This document shows, in pieces, positions 31,322 to 40,641 of a DNA stretch of 64,000 nt. Below the pieces are notes generated by a model. That model was not told the origin of the DNA. It was given only the letters and a program-made list of their open reading frames with translations, and made no database searches. Each line of letters opens with the position of its first letter. Position 1 is the stretch's first letter. The DNA comes from Novosphingobium flavum (GTDB lineage Bacteria; Pseudomonadota; Alphaproteobacteria; Sphingomonadales; Sphingomonadaceae). The translations under genes were made by a program, and so were the position numbers. Location: assembly GCF_014230315.1 (NCBI RefSeq), contig NZ_JACLAW010000005.1, positions 1 through 64,000 on the forward strand. The letters are read 5' to 3'.

Positions 31322-34300
31322 ATGCTTTCGGCCGTCGTCCGCCAGTCGCTGCGCTATCCATGGCTGATCCTGCTCGCCGCCGCGATGGTCCTGGCGCTTG
31401 GCCTCGTCACCTTGCGCGATGCGGCTTACGATGTCTTTCCCGATTTCGTCCCGCCGCAGGCCAGTGTGCAGACCGAGGCGCCGGGGCTGTCGCCGCAGCA
31501 GGTCGAACTGCTCGTGACCCGCCCGCTCGAGGAAGTGATCAACGGGGCCAATGGGGTCGAGTCCGTCCGCTCGGAATCGATTCAGGGCCTGTCGGTGATC
31601 GATGTCACCTTCCGTGAGGGCAGCGATGCCTATCGCGCGCGCCAGCAGGTGTCGGAGGCATTGGCCGATGCCCTGCCGCGCCTGCCGGCCGGGGTGGATG
31701 CCCCGCGCCTCACCCCGCTGGTCTCCTCGACGATGGACCTGCTCAAGATCGGCTTTACCTCCGACCGGTTGAGCCCGATGCAGCTGCGCGATCTCGTCGA
31801 ATGGACCGTTCGTCCGCGCCTGCTCGCCGCGCAGGGCGTCGCGCGGGCCAACGTGTTCGGCGGGGAACGGCGGCGGATCGAGGTGCGGGCCGATCCCGCG
31901 AGCCTTCTGGCGCGGGGCCTGACGCTGGCCGACCTCAAGACGGCGGTTGAGCGGGCGATCAGCGTCAATGGCGGCGGTTTTGCGGATACGCCCAACCAGC
32001 GCATTCTGGTCGATCCCGGCGCCAGCGCGACCACGGCGGGCGAGATCGCCAATTCCGTACTCGCCAGCGGCAGCGGCGGCTCGGCCCGGATCGGCGACGT
32101 GGCGCAAGTCACTGACGCGGCCGCTCCGCCCTTCGGTGATGCGCTCGTCATGGGGCGGCCCGGCGTGCTGATGACCATGTCGAGCCAGTACGGCGCGAAC
32201 ACACTCGATGCCACCCGCGCGCTTGAAGCGGCGCTGGCCGAGGTAACCCCGGCGCTCAGGGCGCAAGGCGTCACGGTCTATCCGGCGCTGCACCGCCCGG
32301 CCAATTTCGTCGAACATGCGCTCGCCGGGATCACGGGCGACCTGCTGGTCGGCGCGCTGATGATCGCAATTGTGCTGGTCGTGATCCTGCGCGACCTCAG
32401 GGTCACGCTGATCGCCTTCGTCTCGATCCCGCTCTCGCTGCTCGCCGCGCTGATCGTGCTCGACCGGCTGGGGCAGGGGATCAACACCATGACGCTGGGC
32501 GGCCTTGCCGTGGCTCTGGGCGTGGTAATCGATGATGCCATCGTCGACATCGAGAACATCGTCCGCCGCCTGCGTGGGGTGACAGACATGGCCGCCCGGC
32601 GCGAGATCATCGCCGCGGCCTCGGTCGAGGTGCGCGCGCCGGTGGTCTATGCCACCTTCGTGCTGGCCCTGACGATGATCCCGGTGATCCTGCTGACCGG
32701 GCTGCAGGGCGCGTTTTTTGCGCCGCTCGGCCTTGCCTTCCTGCTGGCGACGCTGGCCTCGCTGGTCGTGGCGATGACGGTGACCCCGGCGCTCGCCCTC
32801 CTTCTCCTGCGCGGCCGCGAGCCGGCCGCCGAGCCCGCCGGATTGGTCCGATTGAAGGATCGCCATGCCCAGCTGGTGGCGCGAATATGCGCCCGCCCGC
32901 GCGCGGCTGCAATCACCGTTGCCCTGATCGGCGTTGCCGTGCTGGCCGCTGTGCCCCTGTTCGGGAGCGAGCTCCTGCCAGCCTTCCGCGAGCGGCACTA
33001 CGTGCTCCAGGTCTCCGGCCCGCCCGGTGCCTCGCTCGACTGGATGAAGCAGACGGGCACGCGCCTGTCGCACCAGTTGCTGGCCATCCCGCAGGTTTTG
33101 AGCGTGGAAGAGCAGATGGGCCGTGCGGAGGCGGGCGAAGACACCTGGCCGCCCAACAAGGGCGAACTGCACCTGCGGCTCAAGGACGTGAACGGGCAGG
33201 GCGAGGATCAGGCGCTTGCCGCGATCCGCGACGTTCTGGCCAGGACTCCCGCCCTGCAAAGCGAAGTCACCACCTTCCTTGGCGACCGGATCAGCGAGAG
33301 CCTGTCCGGTGAGACGGCAGCGATCTCCGTCAGCGTCCACGGCTCCGATCTCGACGTACTCGACCGCGTTGCCGGGCAGGTTGCCGCCGCCCTGAGCGCC
33401 ACGCCCGGTGCTGCCGATGTGCAGGAGCGCTCGGCCCCCGGAACTCCGATGCTCGGGATCACCCTCGATCCGGCGCGGATGGGCCTGCACGGGGTGACCG
33501 CCGCCGACGCAGGCGATGCCATCCGCGCGACGTTCGCCGGGCTTGATGCCGGGCAGGTGGCGCTGGCCGATCGTGCCATAGACGTCGCGATCGCCCTGCC
33601 GCCGGCGCTGCACCGCGATCCCGAAGCGCTCGGCAAGGTGCTGGTGCGCGGTGCGGGCGGAAGCGCGGTCCCGCTGGGTGACATCGCCGAAATCTCGCTC
33701 GGCCAGTCGCGCCAGTCGATCGAGCACGAGGGTGGCCAGCGTCGCCAGGTCGTCACCGCCAATGTCGCGCCCGGCTCCGATGTCACCAGTGTGGTTGCCG
33801 CCGCCCAGACCCGGATCGCCGGCTCGGTGAAGCTCCCGCCCGGCGTATTCCTGTCATGGGCCGGAGCGGCCGAGGGCACGGCCGCTGCCCAGCGCGAACT
33901 CGCGGCCCATGTCGCCATCGCCGCCGTGGCGATGATCGCCCTGCTGGTGCTCGCCTTCGGCGGACTGCGCCCGGCGCTGCTGATCCTTGCCGGCCTGCCG
34001 CTGGCACTTGCCGGCGGGATGATGGCGATGGCGCTGACCGGCGGGGTTATCTCGCTCGGCGCCCTCGTCGGCTTCATCACCCTGTTCGGAATTTCGGCCC
34101 GCAACGCGATCCTGCTGGTGTCGCACGTCGATCACCTCGTGCTCGAGGAAGGTCACGAATGGTCGCTTGCAACGCTGCTGCATGCGGTGCGCGAGCGGGT
34201 TACACCGATCCTGCTGACCGCACTTGTCACGGCCTTCGCGCTGCTGCCGATTGCGATCCAGTCCGGCCAGTCGGGCCGCGAGATCGAGGGGCCGATGGCG

Positions 34301-34420
34301 CTGGTCATCCTCGGCGGGCTGGTGAGCTCACTGGTGCTGACGCTTCTGCTGCTGCCGGCGCTGGTCTGGGGCTGGAGGTTTGGCCGGCCTGTTGATGGTG
34401 CGCGCACCGATGCGGGCTAG
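31322..34420 (+). CDS. RND-family efflux pump permease
   Basis: 1032 residues with the RND twelve-helix layout: a first helix and large periplasmic loop (DVFPDFVPPQASVQTEAPGL, SPQQVELLVTRPLEEVINGA), helices 2-6, then a second large loop and the C-terminal helices. In helix 4 the segment ALGVVIDDAIVDIENIVRRL has the Asp-Asp pair of AcrB-like pumps, while the Asp of CzcA's DFG segment is replaced by Ala. The rest looks more like heavy-metal pumps. Substrate (metal or organic) cannot be assigned. It is the third gene of a coupled efflux operon. Confidence 0.88.
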   Translation: MLSAVVRQSLRYPWLILLAAAMVLALGLVTLRDAAYDVFPDFVPPQASVQTEAPGLSPQQVELLVTRPLEEVINGANGVESVRSESIQGLSVIDVTFREGSDAYRARQQVSEALADALPRLPAGVDAPRLTPLVSSTMDLLKIGFTSDRLSPMQLRDLVEWTVRPRLLAAQGVARANVFGGERRRIEVRADPASLLARGLTLADLKTAVERAISVNGGGFADTPNQRILVDPGASATTAGEIANSVLASGSGGSARIGDVAQVTDAAAPPFGDALVMGRPGVLMTMSSQYGANTLDATRALEAALAEVTPALRAQGVTVYPALHRPANFVEHALAGITGDLLVGALMIAIVLVVILRDLRVTLIAFVSIPLSLLAALIVLDRLGQGINTMTLGGLAVALGVVIDDAIVDIENIVRRLRGVTDMAARREIIAAASVEVRAPVVYATFVLALTMIPVILLTGLQGAFFAPLGLAFLLATLASLVVAMTVTPALALLLLRGREPAAEPAGLVRLKDRHAQLVARICARPRAAAITVALIGVAVLAAVPLFGSELLPAFRERHYVLQVSGPPGASLDWMKQTGTRLSHQLLAIPQVLSVEEQMGRAEAGEDTWPPNKGELHLRLKDVNGQGEDQALAAIRDVLARTPALQSEVTTFLGDRISESLSGETAAISVSVHGSDLDVLDRVAGQVAAALSATPGAADVQERSAPGTPMLGITLDPARMGLHGVTAADAGDAIRATFAGLDAGQVALADRAIDVAIALPPALHRDPEALGKVLVRGAGGSAVPLGDIAEISLGQSRQSIEHEGGQRRQVVTANVAPGSDVTSVVAAAQTRIAGSVKLPPGVFLSWAGAAEGTAAAQRELAAHVAIAAVAMIALLVLAFGGLRPALLILAGLPLALAGGMMAMALTGGVISLGALVGFITLFGISARNAILLVSHVDHLVLEEGHEWSLATLLHAVRERVTPILLTALVTAFALLPIAIQSGQSGREIEGPMALVILGGLVSSLVLTLLLLPALVWGWRFGRPVDGARTDAG

Positions 34421-34557
34421 GGGGCGACGCGGGGCATTCTTTGCCCTCGCAAGCCAGTCCGCCTGCCGAGCATGAACAGAGCGCGCTGGATCCGGTTGCC
34501 TCGCCCGGGCAACCCCGCCATAACTGGCAGAGCACAGTAATCCGGGAAGAGAATCTC

Positions 34558-35070
34558 ATGGGCTTCAATATTTACGAAGCTTCCGCGCCGGTGTTCATCC
34601 ACTCACTCCGGAATATGAGTGCCTGGCTTGACAAGGCGTCGGCTGAAAAGGCCGAAAGCGATTTGATCGACGCCCGGCTTGCGCCTGACATGCGCCCGCT
34701 GTCGTCCCAGTTCCAGATGGCGTCGGACACTGCCAAGAACGCTATCGGTCGGCTCTGCGGCATCGATGCACCGGCCATGCCCGATACGGAAGCCAGTTTC
34801 GCGGAATTGAAGGAACGATGCGCACGTACCATCGCATTCATCGAAAGCGTGCAGCCAGGCGCGTTTGAGAATGCCGAGACGAGGGCGGTCGAGCTGAAGT
34901 TCCCGAACGGGATGGGATATCAATTCACCGGTAGCGCATACCTGACCGGTTTTGCGCTCCCCAATTTCTTTTTCCATGTGACCACCGCCTACGCGATACT
35001 TCGCGCCAATGGCGTCACCGTCGGGAAGCCTGATTTCCTGCAGCACCTCGGGATGCCGAAGTCGCTGTAA
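34558..35070 (+). CDS. DUF1993 family protein
   Basis: 170 residues starting MGFNIYEASAPVFIHSLRNM, with LIDARLAPDMRPLSSQFQMA, a middle helix pair, and ITEFFFHVTTAY-like segment LPNFFFHVTTAYAILRANG near the end. This pattern matches DUF1993, a DinB-like four-helix bundle of unknown function. ATG 34558 is chosen; the frame is open from 34441 without homology. It stands alone, 138 nt after the RND pump and convergent with the LysR gene. Confidence 0.85.
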   Translation: MGFNIYEASAPVFIHSLRNMSAWLDKASAEKAESDLIDARLAPDMRPLSSQFQMASDTAKNAIGRLCGIDAPAMPDTEASFAELKERCARTIAFIESVQPGAFENAETRAVELKFPNGMGYQFTGSAYLTGFALPNFFFHVTTAYAILRANGVTVGKPDFLQHLGMPKSL

Positions 35071-35108
35071 GTCTCGATGCATCCGGGGGTCAGGTTGGCG
35101 GAGGAGCA

Positions 35109-36005
35109 TCAGCGCCCCTTCGGGAAATGAGCGACCAGATGATCGATCAGTGCACGCACCGCCGGTGGCAGCCCGCGCCTGGTCGTAAAGACCAGATGGA
35201 CGATCCCTGTTTGCGCGCGCCATTCAGGCAGCAGCTGAACCAGCCGGCCTTGGCTTAACGCGTCCGCGCAGACATGGTCGGGCAGCAGCGCCACGCCCAG
35301 ATCGGCGATGGCGGCGGCCCGTACGGCGGCGAAATCGCTGCACGTCATGCGGGGCTCATGGCGAATGTGGTGAGCAGCGCCATCTTCCCGCTCCAGATGC
35401 CAGTCGATCTCGCCGATCTCGTCGCTGGTGCCCAGGGTCGGTTGCCCTGCGAGCGCTGCTATGTCGCCGCCGATCCGGTTCGCCATCTGCGGCGAGCCCA
35501 CCAGAATGCGCGAGGAATGGCCGAGTGAGCGCATGGTCAGCGCGGCGTCACCGCTCAGCGCCACGCGGACGCGCAAGGCCAGGTCAATGCGTTCCTCGAT
35601 CAGGTCGACCGAACGATCAATCGCCACCAGTTGGAGCCGCACCTTGGGATAGCGCGCAAGGAACGACGCGGCCAGGGGAGTGATCACCTCCACCAGCCCC
35701 GTCGGGCAACTGAAGCGTATGCGGCCGTGCGGTTCGGCATGTGTCTCCGCGACGGCCGCCTCAGCTTGTTCGACCTCTTCCAGCATTGCGCGGCAGCGTT
35801 CGTAGAAGCTCTGGCCAACCTCCGTCACGCGGAAGCGGCGGCTGGAGCGCTCGATCAGCCGCACGCCCAGCCGCGCCTCCAGCCCCGCGATGCGGCGGCT
35901 CAACTTCGACTTGGGTTCGCGCAGCGCGCGCCCTGCGGAGGCAAAGCCGCCATGCGTCACGACGGCGGCGAAATAGGCATAGTCATTGAGATCGGCGCGC
36001 ATCAT
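35109..36005 (-). CDS. LysR-family regulator
   Basis: 298 residues (or 297, as a second Met follows directly). N-terminal HTH: DYAYFAAVVTHGGFASAGRA, REPKSKLSRRIAGLEARLGV and LIERSSRRFRVTEVGQSFYE. The rest is the substrate-binding domain (IRFSCPTGLVEVITPLAASF and following). It belongs to the branch that often regulates a divergent oxidoreductase. The SDR gene at 36125 is divergent, with 119 nt between, and is the likely target. A GCAA-TT-TTGC palindrome lies between them at 36031-36040, too short to rely on. Confidence 0.92.
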   Translation of the reverse strand: MMRADLNDYAYFAAVVTHGGFASAGRALREPKSKLSRRIAGLEARLGVRLIERSSRRFRVTEVGQSFYERCRAMLEEVEQAEAAVAETHAEPHGRIRFSCPTGLVEVITPLAASFLARYPKVRLQLVAIDRSVDLIEERIDLALRVRVALSGDAALTMRSLGHSSRILVGSPQMANRIGGDIAALAGQPTLGTSDEIGEIDWHLEREDGAAHHIRHEPRMTCSDFAAVRAAAIADLGVALLPDHVCADALSQGRLVQLLPEWRAQTGIVHLVFTTRRGLPPAVRALIDHLVAHFPKGR

Positions 36006-36124
36006 CGTTCCTCTGATGGAACGCTAAGTAGCAATTTTGCCGTCTACAGCCAAGATCGTTCCGGATGCATCTCCTCGTCAGCGGCGCCGCTGGGGCGCGG
36101 CACGGATCGACAGGAGAATGAACG

Positions 36125-36871
36125 ATGGCACAGGACTTCAACAACAAGGTGGTGGTGGTCACCGGCGGTACTTCGGGCATCGGCCTGGCCACGGCCAAGG
36201 CCTTTGCCGATGCGGGTGCATCGGTCTTCATCACCGGCCGCCGTCAGCAAGCGCTGGACGGCGCGCTCAAGGCCATCGGCGGGCGCGTGACCGGTGTGCG
36301 CGGCGACATGGCCGACCTGCGCGACATCGACCGGCTTTACGACGCGGTCCAGCAGCAGCACGGCCAGATCGACGCCCTTTTTGCCAATGCGGGCGGCGGT
36401 GAGTTTGCCCCGCTCGGCGCGATCAGCGAGGAGCACTATGCAAGCACTTTCGACACCAACGTGAAGGGCGTGTTGTTCACCGTGCAAAAGGCACTTCCGC
36501 TGCTCCGCGATGGCGCCTCGGTGATCCTCACCGCATCGACGGTCAGCATTTCGGGCAACCCGGCTTTCAGCGTCTATTCGGCGAGCAAGGCCGCGGTCCG
36601 CAGCTTTGCCCGTAACTGGATCCTTGACCTCAAGGACCGCCGCATTCGCGTCAACGCCATCAGCCCGGGGCTGACCGACACGCCGGGGGTCGACCACCTG
36701 TTCGGCGAGAATGCGGAAGGGACCAAGGATTACCTTTCCAGCCTGATCCCCGCAGGCCGCGTTGCGCAGCCCGAGGAAATCGCCAAGGCAGTGCTGTTCC
36801 TCGCTTCGGACGACGCCAGCTATATCAATGGCATCGAACTCTTCGTCGATGGCGGCCAGGTGCAGATCTGA
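36125..36871 (+). CDS. Short-chain dehydrogenase/reductase (SDR)
   Basis: 248 residues. Cofactor motif TGGTSGIG at about residues 13-20, NAGGG-type NAG segment at LFANAGGGEF, catalytic Ser in TASTVSISG and YxxxK in YSASKAAVRSF, and the late PGLTDTPG segment. This is a classical SDR using NAD(P). Substrate unknown. The divergent LysR gene probably controls it. A perfect 11-bp hairpin follows 15 nt after the stop. Confidence 0.93.
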   Translation: MAQDFNNKVVVVTGGTSGIGLATAKAFADAGASVFITGRRQQALDGALKAIGGRVTGVRGDMADLRDIDRLYDAVQQQHGQIDALFANAGGGEFAPLGAISEEHYASTFDTNVKGVLFTVQKALPLLRDGASVILTASTVSISGNPAFSVYSASKAAVRSFARNWILDLKDRRIRVNAISPGLTDTPGVDHLFGENAEGTKDYLSSLIPAGRVAQPEEIAKAVLFLASDDASYINGIELFVDGGQVQI

Positions 36872-36885
36872 GCAACCGAACAGGC

Positions 36886-36919
36886 GCCCGCATCCTCGAT
36901 CACGGCGAAGGATGCGGGC
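36886..36919 (+). terminator. Strong hairpin after the SDR gene
   Basis: GCCCGCATCCT and AGGATGCGGGC form a perfect 11-bp stem with a 12-nt loop, beginning 15 nt after the SDR stop. No clear T-run follows, so the terminator may need Rho, or the hairpin may protect the 3' end. Confidence 0.65.
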
Positions 36920-37249
36920 ACTTGCTGACCAGCGCACTGCTCTCGAGCACCCATGAGCCAATGACCCCTTTCGGCGCCTGGCACCGAATGTTGGAACGGC
37001 GGGACCGTCGATGTCTGGGGATCTGCAAATTCGAGCCTCATGAAGAGCAGAACTCCGTGGGGCTCTCGCTGTTGATTGCCGCTGAGAGGTGACCCGGGGA
37101 CGGAGTGAGCTCACAGGCCGGCCGCTCAAAAATCGATCCAATTTGCGCATTGATCCATCGCGGGTTTGGTTTGGACCCGTGGCGGGCAAGATCGTAGCTA
37201 GCTCTCACCGGTGCAAGGCTGTCACCGGGTGCAGGAGAGGAGTGCTTCA
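36920..37249. other. Intergenic region upstream of the dehydratase gene
   Basis: About 330 nt with no supported gene. It contains a 32-nt motif (37139-37170) shared with the region upstream of the TBDR at 44078. The Shine-Dalgarno GAGAGGAG lies 7 nt before the ATG at 37250. Confidence 0.5.
37139..37170 (+). promoter_or_regulatory. Motif shared with the TBDR promoter, copy A
   Basis: Aligned without gaps to 43950-43981, 23 of 32 positions match by eye. The best part is TTGCGCA-TGAT-CAT, with one mismatch between TTGCGCA and TGAT and another between TGAT and CAT. It lies 80 nt before the dehydratase start. A shared regulator is the simplest explanation; the LysR at 38197 is a candidate. Confidence 0.55.
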
Positions 37250-38179
37250 ATGGATCCCGTCACGATGGCGCGCCGGCTTGGCGAAGGACTGCTGTCCTTC
37301 CCGGTCACTCATTTCGGCGCTGACGGTCAATTCGACGAAGCGCCCTATCGTGCTCATTGCGCGTGGATGCTGGAGCATGACCTTTCCGGGCTGTTTGCCG
37401 CGGGAGGCACCGGCGAGTTCTTTTCGCTAACGCCGGAAGAAGTCGGAACGGTTCTCCGCGCCGCCGTGGCTGAGCGCAAGGCCGATGTCCCGGTGATCTC
37501 CGGATGCGGATACGGTACGGCTATCGCCACGCAGATCGCCCGCGATGCTGAAAAGGCGGGGGCCGATGGCGTGCTCCTCTTGCCGCCGTATCTGGTCAAC
37601 CCTTCGCAGGAAGGCCTTGCGGCGCATATCGAAGCGGTGTGCCGTTCGACCAGCCTTGGTGTTATCGTCTACAATCGCGACAACGCCATCGTCGAGGCCG
37701 ATACGCTGGCCCGGCTATGTGAGCGCAATGCAAACCTCGTCGGCTACAAGGACGGGGTCGGCGATATCGAATTGATGACCCGAATTCACGCCCGCATGGG
37801 AGATCGCCTGACCTACATCGGCGGTCTTCCTACCGCCGAAACATTCGCAATGCCCTATCTGACGATGGGCGTGACGACCTATTCGTCGGCGATCTTCAAC
37901 TTCATGCCGGAATGGGCGCTGGCCTTCTACAAGTCGGTCCGTGCGGGCGACGGGGCGGAGGTCGTCAAGCAACTCAACGATTTCGTCCTGCCCTATATCG
38001 CCTTGCGCAACCGCGGGCGGGGCTATGCGGTTTCGATCGTGAAGGCTGGATGCAAGGTGATCGGCCGCGATGCCGGCCCGGTCCGTTCGCCGCTGACCGA
38101 TCTCTCGCAAGCCGAGCATGAGGAACTGCGCGGGCTGATCGAAAGGGTCTCGCCCAAGGCCCTCGCAACGGCCGCCTGA
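37250..38179 (+). CDS. kdgD: 5-dehydro-4-deoxyglucarate dehydratase (DHDPS superfamily)
   Basis: 309 residues. Clear family segments: [40 protein letters not shown] (residues 49-68), VIVYNRDNA with Y141, and [14 protein letters not shown] with the Schiff-base Lys167. The family converts 5-keto-4-deoxy-glucarate to alpha-ketoglutarate semialdehyde with release of water and CO2, a step in glucarate and galactarate breakdown. The next enzyme of that path, a semialdehyde dehydrogenase, is not in the window. ATG 37250 has GAGAGGAG at 7 nt. The LysR gene follows after 17 nt and is probably cotranscribed. Confidence 0.92.
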   Translation: MDPVTMARRLGEGLLSFPVTHFGADGQFDEAPYRAHCAWMLEHDLSGLFAAGGTGEFFSLTPEEVGTVLRAAVAERKADVPVISGCGYGTAIATQIARDAEKAGADGVLLLPPYLVNPSQEGLAAHIEAVCRSTSLGVIVYNRDNAIVEADTLARLCERNANLVGYKDGVGDIELMTRIHARMGDRLTYIGGLPTAETFAMPYLTMGVTTYSSAIFNFMPEWALAFYKSVRAGDGAEVVKQLNDFVLPYIALRNRGRGYAVSIVKAGCKVIGRDAGPVRSPLTDLSQAEHEELRGLIERVSPKALATAA

Positions 38180-38196
38180 TGGGGTTACGCTGAGCC

Positions 38197-39087
38197 ATGT
38201 TCGAGCTCAGCCAGCTTCGCTGCTTCGTCGCCGCCGCCGAGGAACTGCACTTCGGCCGCGCGGCGCAGCGCCTCAACATGACCCAGTCGCCGCTCAGCCG
38301 GCAAATACAGCTGCTCGAGCGGATTCTGGATGTCACCTTGCTGGAGCGGACGAGCCGCAACGTCTCGCTAACCCCGGCGGGCCGGGTATTCCTGATCGAG
38401 GCGCGGCGGATCGTGCGGCTTGCGGAAAGCGCATCGCTCTCGGCGCGGCGGGTGGCCAAGGGGGATGCGGGCAAGGTTTCCATCGGGTTCACTGCCGTCT
38501 CCGGCTATATGTTGGTCCCGCAGATCGTCTCGCAGGCGCGGGCGGCCCTGCCGAATATCGATCTCGAACTTCGCGAGATGGTCAGCGGTGACCAGACCGA
38601 TGCCCTTCTCACCGGCCTGATCGACATTGGTTTCGTCCGCCCCCCGATCGTGCGCGGGGAATTCGAGACGGTCTTGATGCTGAGCGAACCGCTGGTCGTT
38701 GCGCTGCCTTCCGGCGATCACCGCCAAGCAAAATCGGCGCTGGAGCCCGCCGACCTCGATGACCAGCCGCTGATCATGTATTCGCGGCAGGGCGCCGGCT
38801 ATTTCCACGACATGCTGGTGCGCCTGTTCGACGACGCCGGCGTCACGCCGCAATATGTGCAGCATGTCACCCAGATCCATTCGATGCTCGGCCTCGTCCG
38901 GGCGGGCCTGGCAGCGGCGATCGTGCCCCAATCGGCCACCGGCCTTCACCCCGACGACGTGCAATTCCGCCAGTTGACGACAGAACCGGAAAGGCCGGTC
39001 GAGCTCTACCTGGCGTGGAAGCGCGATAATGCCAACCCGGCGCTCGACGCGATGCGCAAGCTCTGCCTGGAAACGGCGGTAGTGTGA
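38197..39087 (+). CDS. LysR-family regulator of the uronate/aldarate block
   Basis: 296 residues. HTH: LSQLRCFVAAAEELHFGRAA, QRLNMTQSPLSRQIQLLERI, LLERTSRNVSLTPAGRVFL. The effector domain follows (KVSIGFTAVSGYMLVPQIVS and LEPADLDDQPLIMYSRQG). The gene lies between the dehydratase (17 nt before) and the carboxylesterase (4-nt GTGA overlap after), so it is in the operon it may control. Its effector is probably a sugar acid. It may act at the motif shared by 37139 and 43950. Confidence 0.92.
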   Translation: MFELSQLRCFVAAAEELHFGRAAQRLNMTQSPLSRQIQLLERILDVTLLERTSRNVSLTPAGRVFLIEARRIVRLAESASLSARRVAKGDAGKVSIGFTAVSGYMLVPQIVSQARAALPNIDLELREMVSGDQTDALLTGLIDIGFVRPPIVRGEFETVLMLSEPLVVALPSGDHRQAKSALEPADLDDQPLIMYSRQGAGYFHDMLVRLFDDAGVTPQYVQHVTQIHSMLGLVRAGLAAAIVPQSATGLHPDDVQFRQLTTEPERPVELYLAWKRDNANPALDAMRKLCLETAVV

Positions 39088-40637
39088 CGTCCCGGCGCGA
39101 CCTGATGGTGGGAATGCTCGCGGCGCCGCTGGTGATGCCGCATTCCGCCTTCGCGCTGCGCGGCGATCCGGTTGCGGTTTCCCGACATGGGCCGGTGCGC
39201 GGAGTGCGCCGCGACGGCATATCGGCGTTTCGCGGCATCCGCTATGGCGCAGATACCCGCCTGAACCGATTTGCCGTTGCCGCGCCCCCGATGCCGTGGC
39301 GCGATGTGGCCGATGCCACGCGCCATGGCGCCGCCGCTCCGCAGACCGGCGCGGGCGAGCCGACCAGCGAGGATTGCCTGTTCCTCAACGTCTGGACGCC
39401 GGGCCTTGATGCCGGGCGCCGTCCGGTGATGGTCTATCTCCATGGCGGGGCGCACAGCCACGGGTCCGGGTCCGACCCGGTGACCGATGGCGCGAACCTT
39501 GCGCGGCGGGGCGACGTCGTCGTGGTGACGCTCAATCACCGGCTCGCCGCATTGGGCTATGCCTATCTGGCGCGCCTTGGCGGCCCGGCTGAATCGGGCA
39601 ACGTCGGCAATCTCGACATCGTGCTCGCGCTGCGCTGGGTGCGGGACAATATTGCCGGGTTCGGGGGCGATCCGGGCCGGGTGATGATCTTCGGCCAGTC
39701 CGGCGGCGGGGCGAAGGTCGTGACATTGATGGCCATGCCCGAAGCGCGGCCGCTGTTTCATGCCGCCGCGACGATGAGCGGGCAGCACGTTACCGCTGCC
39801 GGTCCCAATCATGCGACCGAGCGCGCGAAAGCCTGGATGACCAAGGCCGGAGCGGCGAATTTCGCGGAACTTGCGTCACTGCCGGTCGAACGCCTGGTCG
39901 ATGCGATGGGCATGACCGACCCGCTGGAGGGGAAGGGCGAAATCAGCTTTACCTCGACGCTCGATCATCACGTTCTCCCGCGTCACCCGTTCTACCCGGA
40001 CGCCCCGCGCGAGGCGGCGCATATTCCGCTGATCATCGGCAACACGCATGACGAAACCGGCTATTGGCTGCAGAAGACCCTGATTGCCGGGGATACGACC
40101 TGGGACAACCTTCCCGCGCGGCTGGCGCGCGAGATCGTGAAGGACGTCGATCCCGTGTGGTTGATCGCGCGTTACCGCGATCTTTATCCCGGCCGCTCAC
40201 CGGGACAGATCCTGCTTGCCGCGTCCACTGCCGCGCGTTCATGGCCGGGGCATCTGATCCAGGCGGAGGAGCGCGCCCGGATCGGGGCGCCGACATGGAT
40301 GTACCAGCTTGATTTTGCGGCGCCGGAGGCAGGCGGCGCTCTGGGGGCCTTTCATACGCTCGACATCGGGCTGGTCTTTGCGAACACGCATCTGGCCGCT
40401 GCCCGCACCGGCAACAGCCCTGAGGCTCGGCTGCTGGCGGATTGCATGGCCGATGCTTTCGTGCGCCTCGCCCGCACCGGAGATCCGGGCGGCGGCGACC
40501 TGCCGCGCTGGCCGATTTTCGACCTTTCCACCCGTGCGACCATGATCTTCGACCGGGACGTGCGGGTGGAAAACGATCCGCGTTCCGCAGAGCGCAGGCT
40601 GCTGGCGGTCGCGCCCTATAACAAACCGGGCGGCTGA
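39084..40637 (+). CDS. Type B carboxylesterase, exported
   Basis: 517 residues starting at GTG 39084 in a 4-nt overlap with LysR, with a twin-arginine-type leader SRRDLMVGMLAAPLVMPHSA. Carboxylesterase B features: GVRRDGISAFRGIRYG, SEDCLFLNVWTP, YLHGGAHSHGSG (oxyanion hole), GQSGGGAK with S206, HDETGYW with E324 and GAFHTLDIG with H424. It hydrolyses carboxylic esters in the periplasm. In this cluster the substrate may be an esterified uronic acid; this is inference. Convergent with the Tat-exported protein gene 4 nt later. Confidence 0.9.
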   Translation: MTSRRDLMVGMLAAPLVMPHSAFALRGDPVAVSRHGPVRGVRRDGISAFRGIRYGADTRLNRFAVAAPPMPWRDVADATRHGAAAPQTGAGEPTSEDCLFLNVWTPGLDAGRRPVMVYLHGGAHSHGSGSDPVTDGANLARRGDVVVVTLNHRLAALGYAYLARLGGPAESGNVGNLDIVLALRWVRDNIAGFGGDPGRVMIFGQSGGGAKVVTLMAMPEARPLFHAAATMSGQHVTAAGPNHATERAKAWMTKAGAANFAELASLPVERLVDAMGMTDPLEGKGEISFTSTLDHHVLPRHPFYPDAPREAAHIPLIIGNTHDETGYWLQKTLIAGDTTWDNLPARLAREIVKDVDPVWLIARYRDLYPGRSPGQILLAASTAARSWPGHLIQAEERARIGAPTWMYQLDFAAPEAGGALGAFHTLDIGLVFANTHLAAARTGNSPEARLLADCMADAFVRLARTGDPGGGDLPRWPIFDLSTRATMIFDRDVRVENDPRSAERRLLAVAPYNKPGG

Positions 40638-40641
40638 CGGC

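Noticed and set aside
30644-33727. Minus-strand frame of 1027 aa across the efflux genes
   Set aside because: Composition artefact opposite the adaptor and pump genes.
36028-36047. GTAG...CTAC and GCAATTTTGC palindromes between LysR and SDR
   Set aside because: Arms are only 4 bp; expected by chance, although a LysR site is likely somewhere here.
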